From positions 1-18,031 of the forward strand of contig CAYUSU010000031.1 in NCBI GenBank assembly GCA_964447525.1: 18,031 nucleotides of DNA, read 5' to 3'. Below, piece after piece: positions 1 through 10,481 of the stretch (the stretch's first letter is position 1; the number at the start of each line of letters is the position of its first letter). Under the pieces are notes generated by a model. The model did not search any database and was not told where the DNA came from. It worked only from the letters and a program-made list of their open reading frames with translations. This stretch comes from JAFGDH01 sp964447525 (GTDB taxonomy: Archaea; Aenigmatarchaeota; Aenigmatarchaeia; QMZP01; QMZT01). The position numbers and the translations under genes are program-made.

Positions 1-1
1 G

Positions 2-3000
2 ACGCTGACGGACGGGGACTTCTCCGCGGGGACGAAGAGATACGACCCTGACGACGGGTACTGCGACAATTGCACCAGCGTGTTCGGGGAGGACGGGGAA
101 TGCGAGCAGGCGTGCGGGGGGGATGTCGAGTGTGACGAAATATCGGCCGGGAGCGTAAACGGGACTGCATGCTGTCCATCAAGCTGCTTTGCCGACACCA
201 CTTTCAACCCTGACGGGGTTTCCTGGGGACAGTGTGACCAGAGCAACAGGACCGGGAATGATGATTACTGTTATTATGATACGGGGAACGACTGCTATTA
301 TCAGTCAGGAGATTCATGCGACACCAGTAACGGATGGGGCGATTCCGGAGGGGCGGATTTCGGCAGGGAGGATTGTTACGACCCGGGAACCGCGACCGGG
401 GGGGATTGTTATTACACTTCCGACGGGAGCGAAACCGGGGTGTGCACTTCAACCGGATGTGACGGGAACGGTTACACTTCCTCTTCCTGCTCAGCGGGTA
501 CAGTAGCGTGCGATGATGACGGTGTCGCATCGTCAGGAAAATGCTATTATGATGAAACGTGTACAGGGACAGGATACGGTATAACCAATGATACCTGCAC
601 AAATGCGAACTGTGATACGGATGGTGCGGATGATTCGGGGACATGCGTATGGGATGAGATTTGCAACGGAACCGGTAGATTTGCAAATGAGGCGAGCTGC
701 TCTGCAGGATCAAATGCATGTGACGACGATGGTTACGCTTCCAGCGGACAGTGTTATTATGATGAAAGCTGCACAGGTACCGGATATGCAGCACCGAGTC
801 AGGAATCATGTATAAATACCAACTGTAATGCCGACGGGGTAATTTCCGGGTGGAGTTGTTACTGGAACGAGGTATGTAACGGAACAGGTGAATATAATGA
901 GAGCGAGGTGCTTCCCTCATGTGATTCCGGGGCTTTCACGGACGGTGTAGGAGCGAATTGCTTCAACGACACGACAAAGGAATGCCATTATTCCAACTCA
1001 GATCCGTGTATTGGAACCGGGACGAGCTATTCAACGGAAGACACGGACAATGGTTATGAATATTCATCAATAACAGACGGCGATTCATCATGGAGATTGG
1101 ACGATGACACTGACATGTGCCAGATTTCGAGTGATCCGTGCACCACGACGGGAACGGGCTTCAGCGGATCGGCAGGTAATTGCCCGGAAGCGGGGATCGT
1201 GAGCGCACAAGGTGCGGGATCATCGGATGACAGGTGCTATTATGACGGGGGACAGGCGGACAGCGACAGGAGCAACGACTGCGACACAGGAGGGTGTGAC
1301 GTGACATACGGACAGTTCGGGATCGCATGCGATGCCGGCTACTCCCTTACGACCGGAAATATGTACTGTCTGGCCTCTTCGGCGGACACGTGTTATTACA
1401 GCACGGACGGATGCAATCAAGACGGGGACGCATGGGATTACAGCACAGATGATAAGTGTTATGGTGACACTGACGGGACAGCTGACATAGTCAGCGGATT
1501 ATGCTTCCACGGGACGGAAGCTTGCGACCAGACCGGCTGCACCAATGGAACGAATGATGACGGACCGGCCGGAATCGCATGGGGCGATTGCGACGTTAAC
1601 GGCGTGAACGCAGGGAGCTACAGCGCAGTCGACGACGACGCGTGGTGCTTTGATGATTCCTCCGATGTGTGTTATTACGATGATTCGAACAACAACTGCG
1701 ACGAGACCAGCGGATGGAACCTAGCGAACACCAACTGTTATGATCCGGGTGTCGTGAATGGAGGGAACTGTTATTACGACAACGGCGTCGGGGTGGATGA
1801 ATCCGACTCTTGCGGGGCAAGCGGATGCTCGGGCATTTCCTCCGAAGCCGCTCCGACAGGATGCACGGAAGGAGGATGGACGGACGGTGCGATGAGATGC
1901 TGGACCGGGAATTCATGCTATTACAGCGCCGCTGACGGGTGCGCGGCAGATACGGATGGCTGGGATAATTCGACGGATACGACCCAATGTTCCGCCGGGA
2001 CAAACACATGCTGCATTGTCGACAGCATTATATGGGAGGGTGTCAATTGCACCAACAACGGAGCGACCCAGACACCTTACGACAGGGATACCAGTGAAGC
2101 AAGGTGCACGTATTCGACAGACGGCTGCAATGCATTCGGATGGGATACCGGAGCGACTCAGTGCTGCGGTGATGATAATGCCACGGATGAAGACTGGGAT
2201 GACGGGAACTTCGCCGGTGCGGTGTCATGCTGCCTTAACGGCGGGATAGAAAACAATGACTCTGTTTCCTCTAATTATTACTGTTACGACGACGGTGCTG
2301 GCGCGGATTTGTACAGGTGCAACGGGACTGATAGCACGGGTTCGGTTGACGACGAGGCGGGCCACTGCACCCCGATTGGAACAAAACATTGCGATGCGAA
2401 CAACAGTATGTGGGTCAGTAAGATACCAGACGGTTGTAGCTGCGACAACGGGGACGAATGCAATTCAGGTCTCTGCATAGAAGGCACATGTCAGCAGACT
2501 TGCGAGGGATACACAAATGTGACCGCAAGCAGGTGTTCCGACAGTGTTAATGATTACGACAGCGCAAACGGAGGGATATGCGTCTACAATTATTCCGTCT
2601 ATTATTGCGACACGGATGAGGTGGCGAACAAAACCACCGTACCCCCGCAGTTCGTGGATGACTGCGCCATCGCTTACTTCTCGGACCAGTGCGATGATGA
2701 CATCGGTACACCGACTGTTGGTTACGTGGTTGAAGGGGTGTGCGGGGGCGGGGGGAACTATCTCCACCAGATATGCCTGACGGGATGGGCATCCGATCCG
2801 GACAATGATGCGAATTCCCCCACGAACGGAACCCTGGCCAGTACTGAATCAGAGGTCTGCGGTTCAGGTTACAACGGTTATTACTGCGATGACGTCTCGG
2901 ATGGTTACTGGACACCCGGGAACAGCAGGTGTGACGAGACCGATAGTGATTGCAGATTATGTTATTTCAGCAACATGACCGATGAGGAGGGATACTGCGA

Positions 3001-6000
3001 AACCGGATGTGGTGCGAACACTGATTCTGACGAAAAGTCATTGGATGCATGTGACGGAACGGATGCTTACATAAACACCACATGCGGTTATTGGGATGTT
3101 GCAGATGATTTGCAAAAGGCATGCGGGTGCATAGTCGCAGGTAATAAGGACAATTACGGGATTTATTGGAACCTGGGAGGGGAGACAAACGCCTCTGAAT
3201 GTTGTGAGAATGCGGCAGGGGAGTGGGTGGTTAACGAAAGCTACGATTACACCCTGGACAGCCCCCCGGCAGAGGATGATTCCGCGTGCTGTTCGGATAA
3301 CATGGATTGTGCCCACAATGATGCGTGCACGGCTTCCGGAGATAGCTCGGATGTGGACGGTGACGGGGACAATGATTACTGCAATGCAGGGATATGGGTT
3401 GACTGCAATTCGGACAGTGGATGCGGTGTGAGCTATTTTTGCAATGCATCTAATGACTGCCAAAAATCAGACATAATCGTGACTTACCTGACTCCGACTC
3501 CCCCTGATTCATCAAGGCAGGTGGACAACCAGGTTACGGTAAACGTGTCCGTCTCCTCGACAGGGAAGAATGTTGACACATGCATACTGGAATGGCAGGG
3601 CGGGAACGAAACGGATATGACCATCGTGGGGTCAGGTACTGATGTTACCTGTTACAAAACAAAAACAACAACAGACGGAACGTATTACACATTTAACGTA
3701 TATGCCAACAATACCGTGGGGAGCTGGGGATACGGGTCAGAAAGGTCATTCGGGGAGAACGACGAACCCACACAGGGAACACCAATACTTAATTCAACAA
3801 CAGGCAACAATTTGACAATGGATAACCTGACTTGTTATAATCAGTCCACCATCGATAGCGACGGGGACGCTGTGACGAATGTATACAACTGGTGGAAGGA
3901 CGGTAGTCCGATAATGGTTCTTAACATGCCGTTCGACACGAACGTTTCCAATGCCAGCGTTTCCTACTCGATTATTGATTATTCTGGACATAGCCATAAC
4001 GGAACTGGTGGGAGCGGGAATGAAAGCAAAACCCCGAAGTGGAAATCTTCAGGAATTACCGGGGGTGCGTATGATTTCGACGGTCTGGACGACCATGTCA
4101 TAATAACCCACACCAGCACGCTCGATTTCGACGAAGGGGACTTCACCTTCGAGGCATGGATAAACCCGAGGGATCTGGCAAAGCAGCAGGGAATAATATT
4201 CAACGGCGCCGACAGTGCTGCGTCAGGCGGAGCGATGATGGGGCTTAACAACGTCGGGAGATTGTTGCTCAAGGTATCTAACGGGACCGACTTAAACGGG
4301 ATAGGCTCAACTATTGACATAACAACCGGCTGGTCGCACGTTGCGGTTGTGGCAAGAAGGGATACAGGAAATGCTTATTTCTTTTTGAACGGGAGCCTTC
4401 TGGATACAATGTTGTTGGTTATAACCGGGTCTTTCAACGCAACAAAGGACGCCAGGGTGGGCAGCATTCTGGCATCTTACTTCAACGGCACGATAGACGA
4501 GCCAAGGATATACAAGCATGCATTATCGGATGAACAGGTTTACCAGCGATGGTTGGAGACAAAGGACGGTCATTCGAACAACGCCACGATCGTTTCCTCG
4601 GAAACCTCGAAGTGGGAGGACTGGTTATGCGAGGTGACTCCCAACGATGGTTACGAGGACGGGACGGCGGAGAACTCGAGTTCGCTTACGATACTGAACA
4701 GCGATCCGACACTAACTGCAAATTCGACAAGTCCGGAGAGTGTGTATACGACGACGGATGTTATTCTTAATGTAACATGTAATGATGATGATTCCGGTGA
4801 CACGCTTAGTGTTTATACACAAACATACCTTAATGATGCAAAGGATGAGAATGAAGCAAATGCTGTTGTGACCAGCGGAAGTTCGACCGAGGTTTATACT
4901 TATGTCAGCGGGAACTTCTCCCATTTTGACGAGATCGTGTTCGAGTTCTGGTGCGGGGACGGGGATGTGAACACTTCTAAATATAACACGACACGGGTTA
5001 CTGTTTTGAACACTGATCCCGCCACGGAGAGTTCGAGGATTGAGCCGTCTCCTACGGCATATTCGAACGAAACGCTTACCGGTTACTGCAACGCCACCGA
5101 CAAGGACGGGGACAATGTGACGTATTATTATCAATGGTTCGTCAACGGTTCGCTGAACTCCAGCGGCAGTACAAATTACGATTATTTCGAGGTTGCCAAC
5201 ATATCCTCGAAAGCCTATCATTCCTGCGGGATCCTGGAGAACGGGACCGCTTACTGCTGGGGAAGAGGATTGCAATACCAGCTCGGGACAGGGGATTCGC
5301 TCTCGCGATCTTCACCCGCACTCGTGAATTCGACCGGGACCTTCAAGTTGATCTCAACAGGATTACAAATACATTCCTGCGGCATCCTCACGAACGGGAC
5401 CGCTTACTGCTGGGGGGAAGGGTATTACGGGAGGCTCGGTTACGGGGGGACGGACGACCAGCCGAACCCTGTCATGGTGAACCTGAGCGAGCCGTTCAAG
5501 GCCATATCGGCAGGGGGTCAACACAGCTGCGGGATTCTGGAGAACGGGACCGCATACTGCTGGGGAGACGGAAGCGACGGCAGGCTGGGCTACGGGGGGA
5601 CGGACGACCAGCCGAACCCTGTCATGGTGAACATAAGTTCCACGTNNNNNNNNNNNNNNNNNNNNNNNNNNNNNNNNNNNNNNNNNNNNNNNNNNNNNNN
5701 NNNNNNNNNNNNNNNNNNNNNNNNNNNNNNNNNNNNNNNNNNNNNTACGGGGGGACGGACGACCAGCCGAACCCTGTCATGGTGAACATAAGTTCCACGT
5801 TCAAGGCCATATCCGCGGGATGGGGTCACACCTGTGGTATCCTCACGAACGGAACCGCGTACTGCTGGGGAGACGGATACTTTGGAAGACTGGGGAACGG
5901 GGGGACGGACAACAAGAAGAATCCATTTCCGGTGAACCTGAGCGAGCCGTTCAAGGCCATATCCACCAGTTGGGAACATTCCTGCGGGATCCTGGAGAAC

Positions 6001-9000
6001 GGGACCGCGTACTGCTGGGGGCAAGGACAGGGAGGGAAGCTGGGTTACGGATGGATTGATAACCATTATAGCCCTGTCATGGTGAACCTGAGCGAGCCGT
6101 TCAAGGATATATCAGCCGGTGCGGACCATACCTGCGGCATCCTCATGAACGGATCAGCGTATTGCTGGGGGAGCGGGAGTGACGGCAGGCTGGGGAACGG
6201 GGGCTGGGAAGTAGAGGTGAACCCGGTCGCTGTTAACAACGCTCCTTTTTTGGGTAAAACCAGCTATTTTGAACAGGGTACCGAGATAAATATAGCCAAC
6301 ATCAGCAGCTCGATTACCTCAAGCGGACAGAACTGGATGCTTTCATGTTTGGCGAACGACGGGGAAATGAACAGCTCATGGATGAACAGCACGGACACCA
6401 CGATAATAAACAGCCTCCCGTACATCAGCGGAAATACAACAACTCCATCGAACGTTTATACTTATACTGACCTTAACCTGAGCGTGACCTGCAATGACAA
6501 TGACCAGCAGGATATCCTGACCGTTTACGTCCAGCCGTACCTGAACGGATGGAAGGATGAATCTGAGGAAGCGAAAACCGTGAGCAACGGTATCAATACG
6601 CAGGTTTATAATTACGGGTCGGGGAACTTTTCCAAATGGGATGAAATCGTGTTCGAGTTCTGGTGCGGGGACGGTTACACGAACACCTCGAAGTATAACA
6701 CCAGCACGGTAACGGTCCTCAACTCCCCTCCCACGACCCCTTTCCGGAATTCGCCTCCGGACGATTCGACCGTTCCAAGCCAAGCCAATCATACCGTCCT
6801 CAACTGCTCCGGCTCGACTGACGCGGACGGGGACGGGATAACATATTATTACTTCGGGGATGACACGGACGGCTCCACTCCCCTGGGGGCGAACGACACC
6901 GGGACCGGTTACAACTGGACCGGACTCTCGGACAACACGGTGTATTACTGGAAGTGTTTGGCCGGTGACGGTTATGGCAATAGTTCTGAGACAGGAGTGT
7001 GGAATTTCCTTTTTGACCTGCTGAAGGAAATGAACACCACCGGGGCGAGGATTGACCCGTCTCCTACGGCATATTCGAACGAAACGCTTACCGGTTACTG
7101 CAACGTCTCGGACAAGGACGGGAAAAACATCAGCTATTACTGGGAGATTTACAGGGACGGAGAACTTAACAGGAGCCGGAGCGAGGTTTTCTATGCTGAC
7201 GAGGCGTATGAAAAGGGAGGCTCCCTCCCTTCCAGCCCTTTCAATGGCTCGCTCGCCGGATCGGACCAGCTAGGCTACGTGAACGTCTCCGATGACATCC
7301 GCTGGACCACTGAGATAGCCGACAGCAAGAACGAATACGACTCTCAGGTGTTCATATTCAACATGAGCGGGGCGGGAGAATACGACGGGATAGAGATCGT
7401 CTGGGAGGGGTTCGGCAGGAACATGAGCGGTCACTACACCAACATAAGCGTATGGAACTGGACGTCCTCGTCCTGGATTGGCCTGGATTCGATTGATTTC
7501 ACGGAAAACATCGACAACCAGATGAAGGGTCTCATAACATCGGGTTTCGGCGACGTGATAAATTCGTCCACCGGGGAACTCGCCGTGCTTGCGTCCTCCA
7601 TCTATACCCTGTGCACCGCCTGTGATGACTATACATTGTGCAATGCGGCCGGGTGCACATGGTGTGCCAGCGGAATGGATTGGCATTGCATTGGATGCAC
7701 GTTCGAATGCGCGGATAACTTGAGTGCCTGCGATTGCGATTTTTGCTCGTATTCGCCCTTCATTTACGCGCACGGAAACGGTTCGTATCACAAGGTCTCC
7801 GATTTCATCGGGGGTGCGGTTTCGCCGGATCTCGAATACACCTCATACACGGATATCTCGGATTTCACGGAGGTCTCGGAAGGGAAGGCGAAGGTCAAGA
7901 TAACCGAGGAGATTGACGAAACCTCATATATCGACAGAATATACTTATGGATCGACGGAAACCGGACAATTGAAATCGGGACTATCACGGGGGCGGACAA
8001 GGAACTTCTCCTGCATTCGGATGATAACTACCTTGTCATGGAGGAGGGTGATGTTCATTACATCGAATTCAATGTCCCGGACACATTCGAAAGAATTGAA
8101 TTCGTTGCCGAGGGTTATTATATAAGCCATTCCCCGGGGCAGGTTACCGGAGGGGGTCCGAGGAACTCGATAAACACGGATTTCGTCAGGGTCAGGCTTC
8201 TTCACGAACAGGGAACTGAGTTCAACGTGGAGAACGTCTCTTCTGGCCTGACCAGAAAGGGCCAGAACTGGACGTTGTCATGCAAGGGGACGAACGGAAT
8301 AATAGAAAGCAAATGGTTAAACGGCAGCGACACCTTCATAGTGAACTCGGTTCCGGAAATCACCTACAACTCGACGTACCCGGCCTCGGTGTACACGAAT
8401 ACGGACATAAACTTCAATGCAACATGCACAGATATCAATATCGGCGACAATCTCACGCTTTACGTCCAGCCGTACCTGAACGGGGGGAAGGATGAGAGCG
8501 AGGGCTCAAAGAACGTGAGCAACGGGACGAGCACGCTGGTTTACACGTACGGGAGCGGGAACTTTTCAAAGGGGGACGAGATCGTGTTCGAGTTCTGGTG
8601 CGGGGACGGGAACGACAACTCTTCCAGATTCAACAGCACGGAGATCACGGTTTTGAACACCAATCCCGTCCTGACCTCGGTCTCCGGGGCAATTGACCCT
8701 ATTTCGGGGGGAAGTCTCCAGACCATAACGCCCTCTGGACAGGACGATCTGGATCATGAGGATATATACCTTCACTGCTGCAACGACACCGACAACACAT
8801 GTACACCCACCGCCGGAAACGATGTATGCAATGACGGTACGTTCGCTTACAACTATTCAGGAATGTACTGCAATTACAACGTCCCTTACATCAACGGCAA
8901 CCAGTTCGTAAGATGCAGGACGTATGACGGGGATGGATACTCCTCCACAACAGCCAACACCTCATTCATTATAGACAGCACGGTCCCGGTGGTTAGTTAT

Positions 9001-10458
9001 GCGTCTCCGACCCCGGGACACAATTCAAGGCAGATCGCCAACAGTGTTACCGTAAACGTGACGGTAAATGACGCCTTCGGTAGCGTTGACATCTGCACTC
9101 TGCAGTGGGAAGGAGCAAATTATTCAATGACGATGTACGGAAGCGGGGGAAGCGTGACATGCGAAAGAACAATGAGCACCAACAGCGGTCAGGATTACAC
9201 ATTCAGAGTCTATGCGGCGGACGAATCAGGCAATACAGGGGCCGGGGCCCAGAGGATATTCAGGGAAAATTTCGAACCAATTATCGGCTCTGTGACAGTA
9301 ACTCCTCTGGAGGCATATCCGAGAGATGATCTTTATTGCAATGTTTCTGGCATAATAGAAAATGACGGTGATTCCCTTGTCTATCATTATAAATGGTATG
9401 ACAACGATTCCGTACTCGTTTTCGAGGAGACTTCATCTTTATTGTATTCTATTCTCAGGTTCGGGAACACCTCAAAAAAAGATACCTGGACATGTTATGC
9501 GAAGGCGGACGACTGGTATGAAAACGGGACGGAGGTCTCGGATAGCGTGTTCATTCTCTCCCCGCCGCCGATTGCCCGCATAATAAAGACCCTCACGAGA
9601 GCTAACGTGACCCAGAACGTGTTCAGCATGAGGAGGGAAGTGAAGATATGGGTATACCTGACGGACGAGGACGGGAAGGACGATATAACCGGCATACTTG
9701 TAAACATAACCGATTCGCTTAACGTGACGAAAGTGCAGAATGCATTGTTCCATAAAATTAATCCTCCGGCCGGATGGCTGGAAAATGAGTTTGGCGGCGG
9801 TCCGGTACCGGACGGTTATCTTTATGAATACATATACACCATACCAATGGGTTCCGTGTGGGGAACATGGACTTTCAACCTCACGAATTTCGATATTGAC
9901 AATTCAAAAAGCTATAACACCAGCACATTCGCCGTATCGACAATATCATTCCAGGTAAAGCTCGTTCTTAACGAAATGAGTTCGAATATCGACATATCCG
10001 GGATAGGGACGGGCGATGTAAACACAGTACCAACTGGCTACCACCCGGATCCTGATCACTTCTTTATCTCATCCGAAAGCGGGAATGTGATGGCTGGTAT
10101 GGTGTTTTTCAACGAGTATCCGGGAAATGTCATCTTCGAAAGGACAGCGAACGATTTCACGATGGGTATAGACCAGAACCTTCCGTTCTCCGGCATAATG
10201 CTGGTGTTCACGGAAGGGGGTACGGATACGATAATCAAAAGAATGGACATGATAGAAAAAGGAACCTTCATGGGGAATCTGGAACCAAGCTTCTCCTACG
10301 GACTGGGTGAAAAACACAACCTGAAGGTTTCGCTTTACCAGAAGGATGTTGACCTGATTGCGAACAAAACCGTTATAGGAAGCGGGTCTTACAATATAGA
10401 AATGACTCACCAGGGACTGGTAAACGGGGAGCCCGGGATAACGGTGAGGAAGATTTAA
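2..10458 (+). CDS. Giant secreted-type modular surface protein (Cys-rich region, Ig/PKD-like modules with nested LamG and RCC1), 5' partial, interrupted by an N-gap
   Basis: The frame is open from the left window edge, so the true start and any signal peptide lie upstream; the GTG at 80 is only the first start-like codon. The reading frame is frame 2 up to 5645 and frame 1 after the N-run. The change is explained by the arbitrary 100-N filler, because the same 55 bp on both sides encodes YGGTDDQPNPVMVNISST in both frames. Merging the flanks gives one uninterrupted frame of about 3,433 residues. Domain order: acidic Cys-rich region (to about 3470); Ig-like module (3473-3775); Ig host with LamG insert; Ig-B; Ig host with RCC1 insert; Ig-B; FN3-like (6727-7026); Ig host with mixed insert; Ig-B; a small Cys-containing domain; Ig; Ig; and an unrecognised C-terminal beta-rich region (9562-10455). 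N-x-S/T sequons are abundant. No C-terminal membrane helix or sorting signal is visible. A cell-surface adhesin or scaffold role is inferred from architecture only. Confidence 0.85.
80..3470 (+). repeat. Acidic cysteine-rich repeat region of the giant protein
   Basis: About 1,130 residues contain roughly 109 cysteines by my count, with many D, G, S, T, N and Y and very few K or R. Recurrent units include CYYD, C-x-GTGY, CNGTG and CYDPG. Near the end there are knottin-like spacings (CSCDNGDECNSGLCIEGTC) and an Asp-rich DVDGDGDNDYC loop around 3350-3382, of the kind that binds calcium in thrombospondin type 3 and EF-hand loops. I do not recognise a named family for the main repeat. A disulfide-rich extracellular stalk is the natural reading, which would need export and oxidative folding. 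Confidence 0.75.
488..907 (+). repeat. Two tandem 210-nt (70-residue) copies within the Cys-rich region
   Basis: The unit starting CSAGTVACDDDG at 488 recurs as CSAGSNACDDDG at 698, exactly 210 nt later. Both copies continue with ASSGxCYYDExCTGTGY and then a second half of the form CxNxNCxxDG...CxWxExCNGTG. Each 70-residue copy therefore contains two related half-units of about 35 residues. Degenerate relatives occur on both sides. Confidence 0.75.
3782..4703 (+). other. Ig/PKD-like host module A1 with a nested LamG/concanavalin-like domain
   Basis: The N-terminal half of the host module runs from PILNSTTGNN to NWWKDGSPI (3782-3913). A LamG-like jelly-roll of about 215 residues follows (about 3914-4561): VLNMPF at its start, then YDFDGLDDHVII, FTFEAWINP, GWSHVAVV, YFFLNGSLL, FNGTIDEPRIY and ALSDEQVYQRW, in the order usual for this family. 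The host then resumes with SKWEDWLCEVTPNDGYEDG and ends at LTILNSDP. LamG domains commonly bind sugars or proteins; the ligand here is unknown. Confidence 0.8.
4703..5023 (+). repeat. Ig-like repeat B, copy 1 of 3
   Basis: A module of about 105 residues with the pattern SVYT-x-TD...CND, VY-x-Q-x-YLN-x-xKDE, SGNFS-x-xDEIVFEFWCGDG, NTSKYN and VTVLN. The other copies are at about 6415-6729 and 8347-8661. Each copy directly follows a composite host module, so host plus B forms a super-repeat. Over 30 bp around the EIVFEFWCGDG codons are nearly identical at the DNA level in the three copies. Confidence 0.8.
5045..5093 (+). repeat. 49-bp exact direct repeat, copy 1 (host module A2)
   Basis: These 49 bp, encoding PSPTAYSNETLTGYCN, are identical to 7057-7105 about 2 kb downstream in host module A3. 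One mismatch upstream the identity continues a further ten bases. Exact DNA identity within otherwise diverged modules suggests recent duplication or gene conversion. Confidence 0.85.
5192..6258 (+). repeat. RCC1-type beta-propeller repeats nested in Ig host module A2
   Basis: Six units of the form H-S/T-CGIL-x-NG-T/S-AYCWG...LG are visible: three before the gap and three after. The period between complete units 2 and 3 is 50 residues (150 nt). Each unit has two cysteines ten residues apart and an N-G-T/S sequon between them. RCC1 propellers usually have seven blades, so one blade may be lost in the gap. The array sits between the two halves of an Ig-like module (5030-5191 and 6259-6414). RCC1 folds serve as protein-interaction platforms; the partner is unknown. 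Confidence 0.85.
5646..5745. other. Assembly gap (100 N) flanked by an identical 55-bp sequence
   Basis: Positions 5591-5645 and 5746-5800 are identical, with the N-run between them. A related copy (first 42 bp identical) begins at 5441, exactly 150 nt before 5591. The filler length is not divisible by three, so it produces an artificial frame change. The pattern fits a de Bruijn-graph break at an overlap of k = 55 inside the RCC1 repeats. Confidence 0.9.
6415..6729 (+). repeat. Ig-like repeat B, copy 2 of 3
   Basis: Paralogue of the module at 4703-5023, with SNVYTYTDLNLSVTCND, YVQPYLNGWKDE, DEIVFEFWCGDG and NTSKYNTS. It follows the RCC1-bearing host module and precedes an FN3-like domain (about 6727-7026) that has a DADGDG calcium-type loop and a YYWKCLAGDGYGN strand. 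Confidence 0.8.
7030..8346 (+). other. Ig/PKD-like host module A3 with a third, mixed insert (jelly-roll-like, Cys-rich PSI-like, beta domain)
   Basis: The host N-half (RIDPSPTAYSNETLTGYCN to RDGELNRSRSE) lies at 7030-7190. The host C-half (EQGTEFNVENVSS, KGQNWTLSCKGTNG) lies at about 8206-8346. The intervening 338 or so residues have three parts. The first (about 7260-7605) looks like a galactose-binding-type jelly roll, with QVFIFNMSG, GIEIVWEGF and ISVWNWTSSSWIGL. The second is a compact cysteine cluster (about 7608-7750) with CNAAGCTWC, reminiscent of PSI/plexin repeats. The third is a beta segment containing KVKITEEIDETSYIDRIYL. The individual domain names are tentative. Confidence 0.6.
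7057..7105 (+). repeat. 49-bp exact direct repeat, copy 2 (host module A3)
   Basis: Identical to 5045-5093. The downstream codons diverge quickly, so the identity is a patch rather than the whole module. Confidence 0.85.
8347..8661 (+). repeat. Ig-like repeat B, copy 3 of 3
   Basis: Third paralogue, with ASVYTNTDINFNATCTD, YVQPYLNGGKDE, DEIVFEFWCGDG and SSRFNST. It follows the third composite host module. It precedes a small Cys-containing domain (about 8656-8985), a second copy of the module first seen at 3473-3775 (now about 8986-9276, with SRQIANSVTVNVTV matching SRQVDNQVTVNVSV), and host-type module A4 without an insert (about 9277-9561). Confidence 0.8.
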
Positions 10459-10481
10459 ACAGGGAGAAGGAAAAGATAAAC

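Noticed and set aside
80..82. GTG as the start codon of the giant gene
   Set aside because: The frame is open from the window edge with the same Cys/Asp-rich sequence (YCDNC) upstream, so the gene begins outside the window.
204..920. Long minus-strand open frames opposite the Cys-rich region (also 1596-2009, 2547-2915 and 3038-3463)
   Set aside because: They are Arg/His/Ser-rich or Ile/Val-rich mirror translations of biased codons in the giant gene, with no recognisable domain or start signal.
5134..5645. A second gene starting at 5134 in the frame used after the gap
   Set aside because: Before the gap this frame is an Arg-rich shadow of the RCC1 repeats. It only joins the real frame through the arbitrary length of the N-run.
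5441..5800. CRISPR-like direct repeats at 150-nt spacing
   Set aside because: The repeats are in-frame RCC1 codons and the intervening sequence is homologous coding DNA, not unique spacers.
5590..6066. Minus-strand open frames running across the N-run
   Set aside because: They include undetermined bases and are antisense shadows of the RCC1 repeats.
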